DNA of 64,000 nucleotides, taken from positions 124,001 through 188,000 of the forward strand of contig CAVSZI010000002.1 of NCBI GenBank assembly GCA_963732345.1, read 5' to 3'. This stretch comes from Bog-532 sp963732345 (lineage in GTDB: Bacteria; Actinomycetota; Actinomycetes; Streptosporangiales; Streptosporangiaceae). Shown here in pieces: positions 15,919 to 24,628 of the stretch. The notes beneath the pieces were generated by a model. It made no database searches and was not told the DNA's origin. It was given only the letters and a program-made list of their open reading frames with translations. The translations under genes and the position numbers were made by a program. Numbering within the stretch: position 1 is the first letter of the stretch; each line of letters starts with the position of its first letter.

Positions 15919-17076
15919 TTAGCTGCCGGGGGCGGGGGTGCGCCAGTTGACGGTGGGCAGGAGGGCTTCGGGGCGGACGCGGTGGGCGTAGCGTTTGGTG
16001 ACTTCGAACAGGGACTCGATAAGGGTGTCGGACAGCAGGTGCGGCTGGAGGCCGAGTTCGATGAGCTTGGTGTGGGTGACGTTGTAGTAGTGGTCGGCTA
16101 GCTCGACGCGGGGGTTGGGCAGGTAGTCGATGTGGACGTCTTCGGGGGAGGCGGCTTTGATGGTTTGGGCGATCTGCTGGACGCTCATCCATTCGGTGAT
16201 CTGGTTGAACACCCGGAACTCGCCGCGGTCGGCGGGGTTTTCGCACGCGAGCTGGACGCAGCGGACGGTGTCGCGGATGTCGATCATGCCGCGGGTCTGC
16301 CCGCCGGTGCCGTAGACGGTCAGCGGGTGCCCGATCACGGCCTGGATCACGAACCGGTTCAAAACCGTGCCGAACACCGCGTCGTAATCGAACCGGGTGG
16401 CGAGGCGCTCGTCGCGGGCGGTCTCGGGGGTCTGCTGCCCGTAGACCACGCCCTGGTTCAGGTCGGTGGCGCGCAGGTTCCAGATCCGGCACGCGAACTC
16501 GATGTTGTGGCTGTCGTGCACCTTGGACAGGTGATAGAACGAGCCCGGCCGTTTGGGGTACAGCACCCGGTCGGTGCGGCCGTTGTGCTCCAGTTCCAGC
16601 CACCCTTCCTCGATGTCGATGTTCGGGGTGCCGTACTCCCCCATCGTGCCCAGCTTGACCAGGTGGATCTCCGGGTTGATCTCCGCGATCGCATACAGCA
16701 GGTTCAAGTTCCCGATCACGTTGTTGTGCTGGGTATAGACGGCATGGTGCCGGTCGATCATCGAATACGGCGCCGCCCGCTGCTCCGCGAAATGCACCAC
16801 CGCGTCCGGGCCGAAATCGCGGATCAGGTGATAGGTGAAGATCGCATCGGTCAGATCCCCGACATAACACCCGATCTCGCGCCCGGTCAGCTCCTTCCAC
16901 ACCGCGATCCGGGTCTGCAACGGCTCTATCGGCACCAGGGACTCCACCCCCAGCTCATTGTCATAGCCCCGGCGCGCGAAATTATCCGCCACCGCCACCT
17001 CATGACCCGCCGCCGACAGATGCAGCGCGGTCGGCCAGCCGAGATACCCATCCCCGCCCAACACCAAAATCTTCAT
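15919..17076 (-). CDS. UDP-sulfoquinovose synthase-like NAD-dependent SDR enzyme
   Basis: 385 residues. Extended SDR with Rossmann motif LGGDGYLGWPTALHL at residues 6-20. The sequence TMGEYGTPNIDIEEG at 144-158 and the YxxxK motif in YHLSKVHDSHNIEF at 181-194 are hallmarks of SQD1/SqdB and the archaeal Agl3 enzymes. Those proteins convert UDP-glucose plus sulfite to UDP-sulfoquinovose. The putative catalytic residues T144, Y181 and K185 fall within one position of those reported for plant SQD1 (T145, Y182, K186). No SqdX-type glycosyltransferase lies next to it; GtrA, GT2 and an epimerase follow beyond a divergent intergenic region. Family membership is strong; the exact substrate is inferred. 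Confidence 0.88.
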   Translation of the reverse strand: MKILVLGGDGYLGWPTALHLSAAGHEVAVADNFARRGYDNELGVESLVPIEPLQTRIAVWKELTGREIGCYVGDLTDAIFTYHLIRDFGPDAVVHFAEQRAAPYSMIDRHHAVYTQHNNVIGNLNLLYAIAEINPEIHLVKLGTMGEYGTPNIDIEEGWLELEHNGRTDRVLYPKRPGSFYHLSKVHDSHNIEFACRIWNLRATDLNQGVVYGQQTPETARDERLATRFDYDAVFGTVLNRFVIQAVIGHPLTVYGTGGQTRGMIDIRDTVRCVQLACENPADRGEFRVFNQITEWMSVQQIAQTIKAASPEDVHIDYLPNPRVELADHYYNVTHTKLIELGLQPHLLSDTLIESLFEVTKRYAHRVRPEALLPTVNWRTPAPGS

Positions 17077-17376
17077 ACTCTCCGGTTTCCTGCCTTGGTC
17101 GTAGTGTCGCTTTGGTCGTGCGTCTGCCTTGGCCGGCTATTTGGCACCGGCGATGCGCTTTTATGGCCCTCTCAGCGTTTTCCCAGCTCATCTTGAGCCC
17201 GCATTGGCTACGCTCGCTGTTGCGGCGCGGGAGCGCGCTGCAATGCGCCCGGGCGGCCGGCCGGCCGAACACATGGCCACCAGGGACGCTGTGGCCTGCG
17301 GCGTCCGCACTCTACACCAGCTCTCCGGGACCTCATCGGCAGCCCTTTATCGTCGGTCACGTAACCTAGGACATCA
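17077..17376. other. Divergent promoter region between the sulfoquinovose-synthase-like gene and gtrA
   Basis: 300 bases between two divergent genes. It must contain both promoters, but no -35/-10 pair or dyad stands out. No coding sequence supported. Confidence 0.5.
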
Positions 17377-18033
17377 ATGGCACTCGCATCGAGCCGGATC
17401 GGCGCCGCGCTGATCCGCAGGGCACGCACCAACGTCGGTATCCGCTTCACGCGGTTCACCCTGGTGGCCGTGGCCTCCGTGATAGCCAGCCAGGTGGCGC
17501 TAAGCATCTTCATCGGCCCGGCGAACATGACGGCTGGCATCTCCGGCGGCCTGGCGGCGATCATCGGTGCGGCGGTGAGCTACGTGCTGAGCCGCTGGGC
17601 GTGGGAGCGCAAGGGCAGGCCGCAGCTGCTGAAGGAGACCCTGCCGTTCTGGCTGGTTTCCGTGGGCGCCTGGGTCATCCTCGGCCTGGCCGCCAAGCTG
17701 GGCGTGGCCCTGGCCGAGGCGATCGGGGCCGACGGCATCAAGCGGGTGCTCATCACCGACTCTGTGTACTTCGCCGCCAACTGCCTGACGTTCCTGGGGC
17801 GCTTCGTAATCTTCCACTACGTCCTCTTCGCCGGCGGGCGGCCCGACGGGCGGTCTCCGCGTGAGTCCGGTCCGCCCATCAGCTCGTCCAGTGAGGCAAC
17901 GGTGGTCCTGCCGGATGGCGCTGCCGGCCCCGACCCGTTCGTCATGGCCGTGGGCCCGGCGGAGTCCGGGGTGGCCGGAGGCCCGGCCTGTGCCGACCGC
18001 GGTGATGCCGACGCGGGTCCCAACCTCCGCTGA
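17377..18033 (+). CDS. GtrA-family membrane protein
   Basis: 218 residues with four predicted membrane segments within residues 20-150 (FTLVAVASVIASQVALSIFI, GGLAAIIGAAVSYVLSRWAW, FWLVSVGAWVILGLAAKLGV and a last segment around FLGRFVIFHYVLF). GtrA proteins help flip or present undecaprenyl-phosphate-linked sugars. The last about 70 residues are hydrophilic, outside the family and encoded opposite the end of the GT2 gene: the two coding regions overlap tail to tail by 217 bp. A partnership with the neighbouring GT2 enzyme is likely, because GtrA and polyprenol-phosphate glycosyltransferases often occur together. Confidence 0.85.
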   Translation: MALASSRIGAALIRRARTNVGIRFTRFTLVAVASVIASQVALSIFIGPANMTAGISGGLAAIIGAAVSYVLSRWAWERKGRPQLLKETLPFWLVSVGAWVILGLAAKLGVALAEAIGADGIKRVLITDSVYFAANCLTFLGRFVIFHYVLFAGGRPDGRSPRESGPPISSSSEATVVLPDGAAGPDPFVMAVGPAESGVAGGPACADRGDADAGPNLR

Positions 18034-18887
18034 CGCTCGCGCCACCAGGTCCCCAAGACCACACGGCTGAAGCGCAGGCCGTAGAAGAGGTTGTTCAGGC
18101 CGGGGATATGCAGGTTGTAGAAGGGGTTCTGGCCCTTCTTACTCTCCCCGACCCGGCGCTTGTGGATGGTGGCGGGCACTTCGGCCACCCTGTAGCCGTG
18201 GGTGATCACGCCGATCAGCAGCTCTGACGCCTGGTACTGCGGCTGGGACAGCTGCACCGCCCCGGTGACCTCCGCCCGCATGGCCCGCAGCCCGAACGTT
18301 GTGTCGGTGATCTTCTGGCCGGTCAGCAGGCTGACGGTCGCGGCGAAGAACCGGACCCCCGCCTGGCGGATCGGGTCCTTGGTCTCCTCGCTGCCCAGCC
18401 GGCGGGAGCCGGTCACGAAGTCGGCCTGCCCGGCCAAGATCGGCGCGAGCAGTCTCTCGATCTCGGCCGGGTTGTACTGGCCGTCCGCGTCTGTGGTCAC
18501 GACGTACTGCGCGCCGCAGTCCCGGGCGATCCGGTAACCGAGCCGCAGCGCGGCCCCCTGGCCCCGGTTGACCGGGACGTCCGTGACCAGCGCCCCGGCC
18601 GCGTCCGCTTCCTTGGCGGTGGCGTCCGCGCAGCCGTCCGCCACGACGATCGTCGCGGTGTCCAGCCCGCACACCCGCGCGGGCAGGTTCCGGACCACCG
18701 GCCCGACCGCGCCTTCTTCGTTGTAGGCGGCGATCACCAGCGCGACCGGCGGAAGTTCCCGCACCTGGTCGCCGTACTGGTCGATCATGACGGCGATGGC
18801 GGCATCGTCGACGGCCACATCGCGGGCGGACCCGGCGTATCCGCCCGCGTTCTTGCCCGCGTATTTCGCCGACGCGCCCGGGATCAT
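17817..18887 (-). CDS. Glycosyltransferase family 2 (polyprenol-phosphate type)
   Basis: 356 residues. The GT-A fold signatures are present: VALVIAAYNEEGAVGPVV near residue 46, VVADGCADAT, VNRGQGAALRLGYRIA and the metal-binding DxD in TTDADGQYNP. KKGQNPFYNLHIPGLNNL near the C-terminus resembles dolichyl/undecaprenyl-phosphate mannosyltransferase-like enzymes. The ATG at 18887 overlaps the epimerase stop (ATGA), so the two are translationally coupled; the 26 codons before it are Arg/Gly-rich and not conserved. The C-terminal 70 residues lie antisense to gtrA. It probably transfers a nucleotide sugar to a polyprenyl phosphate in the membrane. Confidence 0.9.
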   Translation of the reverse strand: MIPGASAKYAGKNAGGYAGSARDVAVDDAAIAVMIDQYGDQVRELPPVALVIAAYNEEGAVGPVVRNLPARVCGLDTATIVVADGCADATAKEADAAGALVTDVPVNRGQGAALRLGYRIARDCGAQYVVTTDADGQYNPAEIERLLAPILAGQADFVTGSRRLGSEETKDPIRQAGVRFFAATVSLLTGQKITDTTFGLRAMRAEVTGAVQLSQPQYQASELLIGVITHGYRVAEVPATIHKRRVGESKKGQNPFYNLHIPGLNNLFYGLRFSRVVLGTWWRERQRRLGPASASPRSAQAGPPATPDSAGPTAMTNGSGPAAPSGRTTVASLDELMGGPDSRGDRPSGRPPAKRT

Positions 18888-19897
18888 CGCGCCCCCTCCG
18901 TGGCCAGTGCCGCCGCATCCAGGGCGCCCGCGGTCAGCGCGCCGCCGGGCGCGAAGTCGGGCCACACGGTCGCCATACCCGCCTCGAGGTCGAAGGTCGG
19001 CGCGTAACCCAGCGCGCGCGCGGTGGAGATGTCCAGTTTGACCGCCGGCATCTCACCCTGCGCGATCGGGGCGTTCTCGGCCGGGATCGCCACGCCGGTG
19101 ACCCGGCGCGCGGTCTCCACCATTTCGTTCACCGTGACGGCCTGCCCGGAGCCCAGGATGACCGGGCCGCTGTGGTCGGAGCGCCACGCGGCGAAGATCC
19201 CGCTGAGGACGTCGTCAACCTGGATGACGTCGCGGATCATGGTGCCGTCCCCGCGGACCTTGACGCCGGTGCCGTCACGGGCGGCGCGCATCAGCCGCGG
19301 GATGAAGCTGTCCTTGTGCTGCATCCCGGGCCCGTACACGTTGGAAAACCGGAGCGAGACGCCCCGGACCCCGTAAGCAGCCGCGTAAGAGGTGATCAGC
19401 ATCTCGGACGCGGCCTTCGTCCCGCCGTACGGGGTGAGCGGCCGCAGCGGGGCCTGCTCCGTGATGACCGCCCCGCCGACGTTGCCGACGACGGCGTTGG
19501 TGGACGCGAACAGGAACGTCCGCACCCTGCGCTGCCGGGCCAGTTCGAGGAGGCCGGCCGTCACCGCGACGTTGTTCCGGTAGGTGGTCCCGGGATCCTT
19601 GACCGACTCCAGGACCGAGGTCCGCGCCGCGAGGTGGATGATCGTGTCCGTCCCCGGCTGAACGGCCTGGTCCGCGACCGCTGGGTCGTACAGGTCACCC
19701 ACGACAAGGTGCACTTGGCCCCCGGGAGACACGGGGCCCCCGGGAGAACCCCCGAAGGGCTCGAGATCGGCCACCGTCACCTCCGCGCCGGCGGCCACCA
19801 GGGCGGCCACGAGCCGCCGGCCGATGAAGCCGGAACCACCCGTGACCAGTACCCGACCTTGCGCCGCCGGTATCCGGGACCGGAAATCGTTCCCCAT
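18884..19897 (-). CDS. NAD-dependent epimerase/dehydratase
   Basis: 337 residues, extended SDR fold. The cofactor motif VLVTGGSGFIGRRLVAAL is at residues 16-33 and the substrate side shows LRFSNVYGPG. The catalytic tyrosine is in PYGGTKAASE (YxxxK near residue 156). It resembles UDP-glucose 4-epimerase and related NDP-sugar epimerases; the specific sugar cannot be read from sequence. It is first in a two-gene unit with the GT2 gene, with the stop and start overlapping by 4 nt. Its own 5' side faces the riboswitch region of the cob operon divergently. Confidence 0.9.
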   Translation of the reverse strand: MGNDFRSRIPAAQGRVLVTGGSGFIGRRLVAALVAAGAEVTVADLEPFGGSPGGPVSPGGQVHLVVGDLYDPAVADQAVQPGTDTIIHLAARTSVLESVKDPGTTYRNNVAVTAGLLELARQRRVRTFLFASTNAVVGNVGGAVITEQAPLRPLTPYGGTKAASEMLITSYAAAYGVRGVSLRFSNVYGPGMQHKDSFIPRLMRAARDGTGVKVRGDGTMIRDVIQVDDVLSGIFAAWRSDHSGPVILGSGQAVTVNEMVETARRVTGVAIPAENAPIAQGEMPAVKLDISTARALGYAPTFDLEAGMATVWPDFAPGGALTAGALDAAALATEGAR

Positions 19898-20109
19898 TCA
19901 AGCTCCATTCGCGTGTCGATCCGTCGCTGATCAATCAGCCCTGGGCCCACTTGCAACGCGGGCACGTTACCGTCCCAAGCTGGGGAACAGCTGGGGGAAG
20001 CTACGGGACTGTGCGCGCCTGCGTAGCGGGACCGCGCGCGCCCGCGTGGCGGGTCAAAAGCGGTACGCGCGGCCAACCGCGGTGTTGGCGAGGCCAGATG
20101 TGCTGGTCA

Positions 20110-20330
20110 GTGTACCGGTGCATACAGGGCGGGTCCCGGCACCTCGGTAATGTGTCATGCTGGGCCGAGGCGGTATGCGGAGGAACTCCGGTGCGAATCC
20201 GGGGCTGTCGCGCAACTGTAACCGGGGAGTAACCCCTCATCGAGGCCACCGTCGCCGTCGCGGCGGGAAGGCGGGGGGGAGCACCGATCCGGGAGCCAGG
20301 AGACTCCGGCCGCCGGCAAGTCGGCTACGG
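20110..20330 (+). promoter_or_regulatory. Cobalamin riboswitch
   Basis: The conserved core is unmistakable: GGTGCGAATCCGGGGCTG (20190-20207) followed by CGCAACTGTAA (20211-20221), then the B12-box-type AGCCAGGAGACTC (20294-20306). It lies 30 nt upstream of the first gene of the cob operon. When adenosylcobalamin binds, such elements lower expression, so the whole 20.4-38.2 kb operon is probably B12-repressed. The outer boundaries are approximate; the start of helix P1 is the least certain. Confidence 0.95.
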
Positions 20331-20359
20331 GCGCGAAGACCCGGGAAGGACGGCCCTGC

Positions 20360-22540
20360 ATGACGGCCAGCGACGTAACGTCCGGCGACGAGCGGCGCGC
20401 GATGCACCGGCCCCCTGCTCCGCTGTATCCCTTCGCCGCGATCGTCGGCATGCCGGATCTGAAGCTCGCACTGCTGCTCAACGCGGTCTCACCCGCGATC
20501 GGCGGGGTGCTCGTGCGCGGCGAGAAGGGCACCGCGAAGTCAACCGTCGTCCGCGGCCTCGGCGAGCTGCTGCCCCCGGTGCGTGTCGTCCGGGGCTGCC
20601 GGTTCTCCTGTAACCCGGCCGCCCCCGACCCCGACTGCCCGGACGGCCCGCATCCGCCCGGCGCCCCGGAGCACGGCCGGCCGGCGAAGCTCGCGGAGCT
20701 GCCCGTCGGCGCCACCGAGGACCGCCTCGTCGGCTCGCTGGACATCGAGCGCGCGCTGTCCGAAGGCGTCACCGCCTACGAGCCGGGCGTGCTCGCCGCG
20801 GCGCACCGCGGCCTGCTGTACGTGGATGAGGTGAACCTGCTGCACGACCATCTCGTCGACCTGCTGCTGGACGCGGCGGCACTGGGGGTCAGCTACGTCG
20901 AGCGTGAGGGGGTTTCGGTCCGGCACGCCGCCCGTTTCCTGCTCGTCGGCACGATGAACCCCGAGGAGGGCGAGCTGCGGCCGCAGCTGCTCGACCGGTT
21001 CGGGCTGACCGTGGAGGTGGCGGCCAGCCGCGATCCCGACGAGCGCGCCGAGGTCGTCCGGCGCCGGCTCGCCTACGAGGCGGACCCGGGCGGTTTCGCG
21101 GCCCGCTTCGCCGCCGATTCCCGCCGGGCCGCCGCGGACGTGGCCGCCGCGCGCGCCCGGCTGCCGCAGGTCGTGCTGCCCGACGCCGCGCTGCGCCAGA
21201 TCTGCGCCGTGTGCGGCCGGTTCGGGGTCGACGGGATGCGCGCTGACCTGGTCACGGCGCGCGCGGCGATCGCGCTGGCGGCATGGCACGGCCGCGCCGA
21301 GGTAACCGTGGACGACATCCGGCAGGCGGCCCGGCTGGCCCTGCCGCACCGTCGCCGACGCGACCCGTTCGACGCCCCCGGGCTGGACGAACAGGAGCTG
21401 GAGGACGCGCTCAGCCAGCCGCCGGGCCCGCCCGGCTCACCAGATCCGCCCGAGCCCCCGGACCCGCCGGACCCGCCGGGCCCGCCCGGTGACGGCGGCC
21501 CGGGCACGCCGGACTCGCAGGCCCCCTCCGGTCACCAAGGCGATAACGGCCAGGGCAAGGACGCGGGCAACGACCCGGGCTCCGGCGGCCAGGGTCCCGC
21601 GCCGGAACCCGCCGCGGGCCGGGAAGCCGCGGCGGGCCAGCATGCTGCCACAGATCATGATGCCGAACGGACGTGGGCCGGGAGCCCACCAGGCGCCGGA
21701 CCCGATCCTGTCCCAGCCCCCCCACCGTTCCGCGCCCGGCTGCTGACCGTTCCCGGGATGGGAGCCGGGGCGCTGGGGCGCCGCTCGCCGGCGTACACCC
21801 CGACCGGCCGGACGATCGGCGCGCGGAGGCCGTCCGGACGGCTCACCGCGCTGCACCTGCCGGCCACCCTCCGGGCCGCGGCCCCCTCCCAGCCCGGACG
21901 CAAGCGGCGGGCGGGCTCCGCACCGCAGCCGGGCTTCATCCTCACCCCGAACGACCTGCGCGAGGCCGTCCACGTCGGCCGCGAGGGCAACCTGGTGCTG
22001 TTCACCGTGGACGCCAGCGGCTCGATGGCGGCGCGGCCGCGGATGCGGGCCGCCAAGGGCGCGGTGCTGTCACTGCTGCTCGACGCGTACCAGCGCCGGG
22101 ACAAGGTCGGGATGATCACCTTCCGCGCGGACGGCGCCGAACTGGTGCTGCCGCCCACGTCGTCGGTGGAGGCGGGCGCGCGGCGGCTGGCCACGCTGGC
22201 CACCGGCGGCCGGACCCCGCTCGCGGCGGGCCTGGCCCGGTCCGCCGAGGTGCTGGCGGCCGAGAAGATCCGCGACCCCGCCCGGCGCCCGCTGCTGGTG
22301 ATCGTCACCGACGGCCGCGCCACCCGCGGCACCGACGCCGACCTGGCCCGGGCGACGGCCATGCTGGCCGGGGTGGCGGCCGTGGTGGTGGACTGCGAGA
22401 CCGGGCCGATCCGGCTGGGCCTGGCCGGGGCGCTCGCGGGCCGGCTGGGCGCGGCGCTGGTCAGCCTCGAGGACCTGGCCGCGGCCGGGGCCGGGACGCT
22501 CGCCGGGATCGTGCGCGCCGCCCGCGGAATGGCCGCCTGA
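20360..22540 (+). CDS. Cobaltochelatase/magnesium chelatase ChlI-ChlD fusion subunit
   Basis: 726 residues with two parts. An N-terminal AAA+ domain (residues 25-345) contains Walker A GEKGTAKST at 54-62 and Walker B GLLYVDEVNLL. After a Pro/Gly-rich linker (about 352-470), a C-terminal von Willebrand A domain has the MIDAS motif DASGS near residue 550 and the later TGGRTPLAAGL. This fused I/D subunit is the usual actinobacterial partner of CobN, powering cobalt insertion with ATP. First gene behind the cobalamin riboswitch; ATG preceded by GGGAAGGA. cobO starts within its stop codon. Confidence 0.93.
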   Translation: MTASDVTSGDERRAMHRPPAPLYPFAAIVGMPDLKLALLLNAVSPAIGGVLVRGEKGTAKSTVVRGLGELLPPVRVVRGCRFSCNPAAPDPDCPDGPHPPGAPEHGRPAKLAELPVGATEDRLVGSLDIERALSEGVTAYEPGVLAAAHRGLLYVDEVNLLHDHLVDLLLDAAALGVSYVEREGVSVRHAARFLLVGTMNPEEGELRPQLLDRFGLTVEVAASRDPDERAEVVRRRLAYEADPGGFAARFAADSRRAAADVAAARARLPQVVLPDAALRQICAVCGRFGVDGMRADLVTARAAIALAAWHGRAEVTVDDIRQAARLALPHRRRRDPFDAPGLDEQELEDALSQPPGPPGSPDPPEPPDPPDPPGPPGDGGPGTPDSQAPSGHQGDNGQGKDAGNDPGSGGQGPAPEPAAGREAAAGQHAATDHDAERTWAGSPPGAGPDPVPAPPPFRARLLTVPGMGAGALGRRSPAYTPTGRTIGARRPSGRLTALHLPATLRAAAPSQPGRKRRAGSAPQPGFILTPNDLREAVHVGREGNLVLFTVDASGSMAARPRMRAAKGAVLSLLLDAYQRRDKVGMITFRADGAELVLPPTSSVEAGARRLATLATGGRTPLAAGLARSAEVLAAEKIRDPARRPLLVIVTDGRATRGTDADLARATAMLAGVAAVVVDCETGPIRLGLAGALAGRLGAALVSLEDLAAAGAGTLAGIVRAARGMAA

Positions 22541-23136
22541 TGCCCCAGGGACAGCCGGCCAGCGTGCCGGACGACGGGCTCACGACGCGCGCGCGGCGCA
22601 GCCGGCCGCTGGTGGTCGTGCACACCGGGACCGGCAAGGGCAAATCCACCGCCGCGTTCGGTATGGCGCTGCGGGCCTGGAACCAGGGCTGGCCGGTGGG
22701 GGTCTTCCAGTTCGTGAAGTCGGCCAAGTGGCGGGTGGGGGAGGAGCACGCGCTGCGGACGCTCGGCGCCAGCGGCGAGGGCGGCGCGGTCACCTGGCAC
22801 AAAATGGGCGAGGGCTGGTCCTGGATTCAGCGCGAGACGGGCGGTCACGCGGAGCAGGCGGCCGAGGGCTGGGCCCAGGTGGCCCGGGACCTGGCCGCGC
22901 AGGCCTACCGCTTCTACGTCCTGGACGAGTTCACCTACCCGATCAAGTGGGGCTGGGTCGACGTGGCCGAGGTGATCTCCGTGCTGGACGCGCGGCCGGG
23001 CCAGCAGCACGTGGTCATCACCGGCCGGGACGCGCACCCGGACCTGGTCGGCTACGCCGACCTGGTCACGGACATGACGAAGGTCAAGCACCCGATGGAC
23101 CGGGGCCAGAAGGGCCAGAAGGGGATCGAATGGTGA
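22540..23136 (+). CDS. cobO: Cob(I)yrinic acid a,c-diamide adenosyltransferase
   Basis: 198 residues. Attaches the 5'-deoxyadenosyl group from ATP to the reduced corrinoid. P-loop HTGTGKGKSTAAFGMALRA at residues 28-46, then GVFQFVKSAKW, the YVLDEFTYP acid segment and HVVITGRDAHPDL, all typical of the CobO/BtuR family. Its ATG shares the A of the preceding TGA. The end overlaps the cobB start by 7 nt. Confidence 0.96.
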   Translation: MPQGQPASVPDDGLTTRARRSRPLVVVHTGTGKGKSTAAFGMALRAWNQGWPVGVFQFVKSAKWRVGEEHALRTLGASGEGGAVTWHKMGEGWSWIQRETGGHAEQAAEGWAQVARDLAAQAYRFYVLDEFTYPIKWGWVDVAEVISVLDARPGQQHVVITGRDAHPDLVGYADLVTDMTKVKHPMDRGQKGQKGIEW

Positions 23137-24628
23137 CGGCCCCCCGGCTGGTGATCGCGGCCCCGGCCTCGGGCAGCGGGAAGACCACGGTGGCCTGCGG
23201 GCTGATGGCCGCGCTGCGCGCGGCCGGCCTCGCCGTCTCCGGTCACAAGACCGGCCCGGACTACATCGATCCCGGCTACCACGCGCTGGCCACCGGGCGC
23301 CCGGCCCGCAACCTGGACCCGTTCCTGTGCGGTGCGGACCGGATCGTGCCGCTGTTCCTGCACGCGGCCCGGGGCGCGGACGTCGCCGTCGTCGAAGGCG
23401 TGCTGGGCCTGTTCGACGGCACGGACCCGGGAGCCGGCCCCAGCGCCGGCCCCAGCGCCGGCCCCAGCGCCGGCGATCCCGGCTTCGGCTCCACGGCCCA
23501 CGTCGCGCGGCTGCTGGGCGCGCCCGTCATCCTGGTCATCGACGCCGCCTCGATGGGACGCTCGGTGGCCGCCGTCGCGACCGGCTTCGCCCGGTTCGAT
23601 CCGCGCACGACGGTGGCCGGGGTGATCCTCAACCGGGTCGCGTCGGACCGGCACGAACGGCTGCTCCGCGACGCCCTGGCCGTCGCCGGGATCGCGGTCT
23701 ACGGCGCGATCCGCCGCTCGGCCGAGGCCGCCGCGCCGTCGCGTCATCTGGGCCTGATCCCCGCCGCCGAGCGTTCCCGCGCCGCCACGGGCACGGTGGC
23801 CCGGCTGGCCGCGCTCATCAAGGACTCCTGTGACCTGGCGAGCCTGCTCGCCCTGGCCCGCAGCGCCGGCCCCTCCCCGGGCCGGCCTGGGATCCTGGCG
23901 AAGCCCTCGCGCCGGATGCCTCGGTAACCACAAATACCTCAGCAGTCACGGCAGTCCCAGACGCCCCGGCCGGAGCCCGTCCCGCGGTCGCGATCGCGGG
24001 GGGTGCCGCCTTCACCTTCAGCTACACCGAGCACGCCGAACTGCTCGCCGCGGCCGGGCTCGACGTCGCGGTGTTCGACCCGGTGCGCGACCAGCACCTG
24101 CCCGAGGGCACGGCCGGGATCATCCTGGGCGGCGGCTTCCCGGAGGTCCACGCGGCGGACCTGTCCGCCAACGAGCCGCTGCGCCGGGACGTGGCCGCCG
24201 CCGCCCCCCGGGGCGTGCCGATCGCCGCCGAGTGCGCGGGGCTGCTCTACCTGGCGCGGTCGCTCGACGGCCAGCCCATGTGCGGAGTCCTCCCGGTCGA
24301 GGCGGCCATGACCGGCCGGCTGACGCTCGGCTACCGGCAGGCCCGCGCCGGGACCGATTCCGTCCTCGCGGCCGCCGGCGACGTGGTCCGCGCGCACGAG
24401 TTCCACCGCACGGCCGCCACCCCGGGCCACGGCGCCCCCCCGGCCTGGCTCCTCCCGCCTGGAGCTTTCCCGCCCGGCCGGGACGGCGGCCCGGCCCTCC
24501 GCTGCGAAGGCCACGTGACCGGCGCCGTGCACGCCTCCTACCTGCACGCGCACTGGGCCGGCTACCCGCGCATGGCCGCCCGCTTCGCCGCCGCCTGCCA
24601 TGCGGCCGCCCCGCGAGGGAGGCAATAA
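23130..24628 (+). pseudogene. cobB: Cobyrinate a,c-diamide synthase, split by a frameshift
   Basis: CobB/CbiA amidates the a and c side chains using glutamine and ATP. The N-terminal dethiobiotin-synthetase-like domain (MVTAPRLVIAAPASGSGKTT, HKTGPDYIDPGYH, VEGVLGLFDGTD) runs in one frame until 23927. The C-terminal glutamine amidotransferase half continues in the -1 frame to 24628: VAIAGGAAFTFSYTEH, ILGGGFPEVHA, the nucleophile-type Cys in AAECAGLLYL, and a late His. The break is near 23880-23890, where one missing C in CGGCCTGG would restore a linker reading WDPGEALAPDASV. Corrected length is about 499 residues. It carries a 12-bp repeat expansion (GPSA units, about 23432-23475). Either a recent mutation or an assembly indel. 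Confidence 0.85.

Noticed and set aside
15401..16900. 499-residue minus-strand frame overlapping the sulfoquinovose-synthase-like gene
   Set aside because: Runs in another frame of the same strand, is Arg/Pro-rich and shows no motif; the SDR frame has cofactor and catalytic residues.
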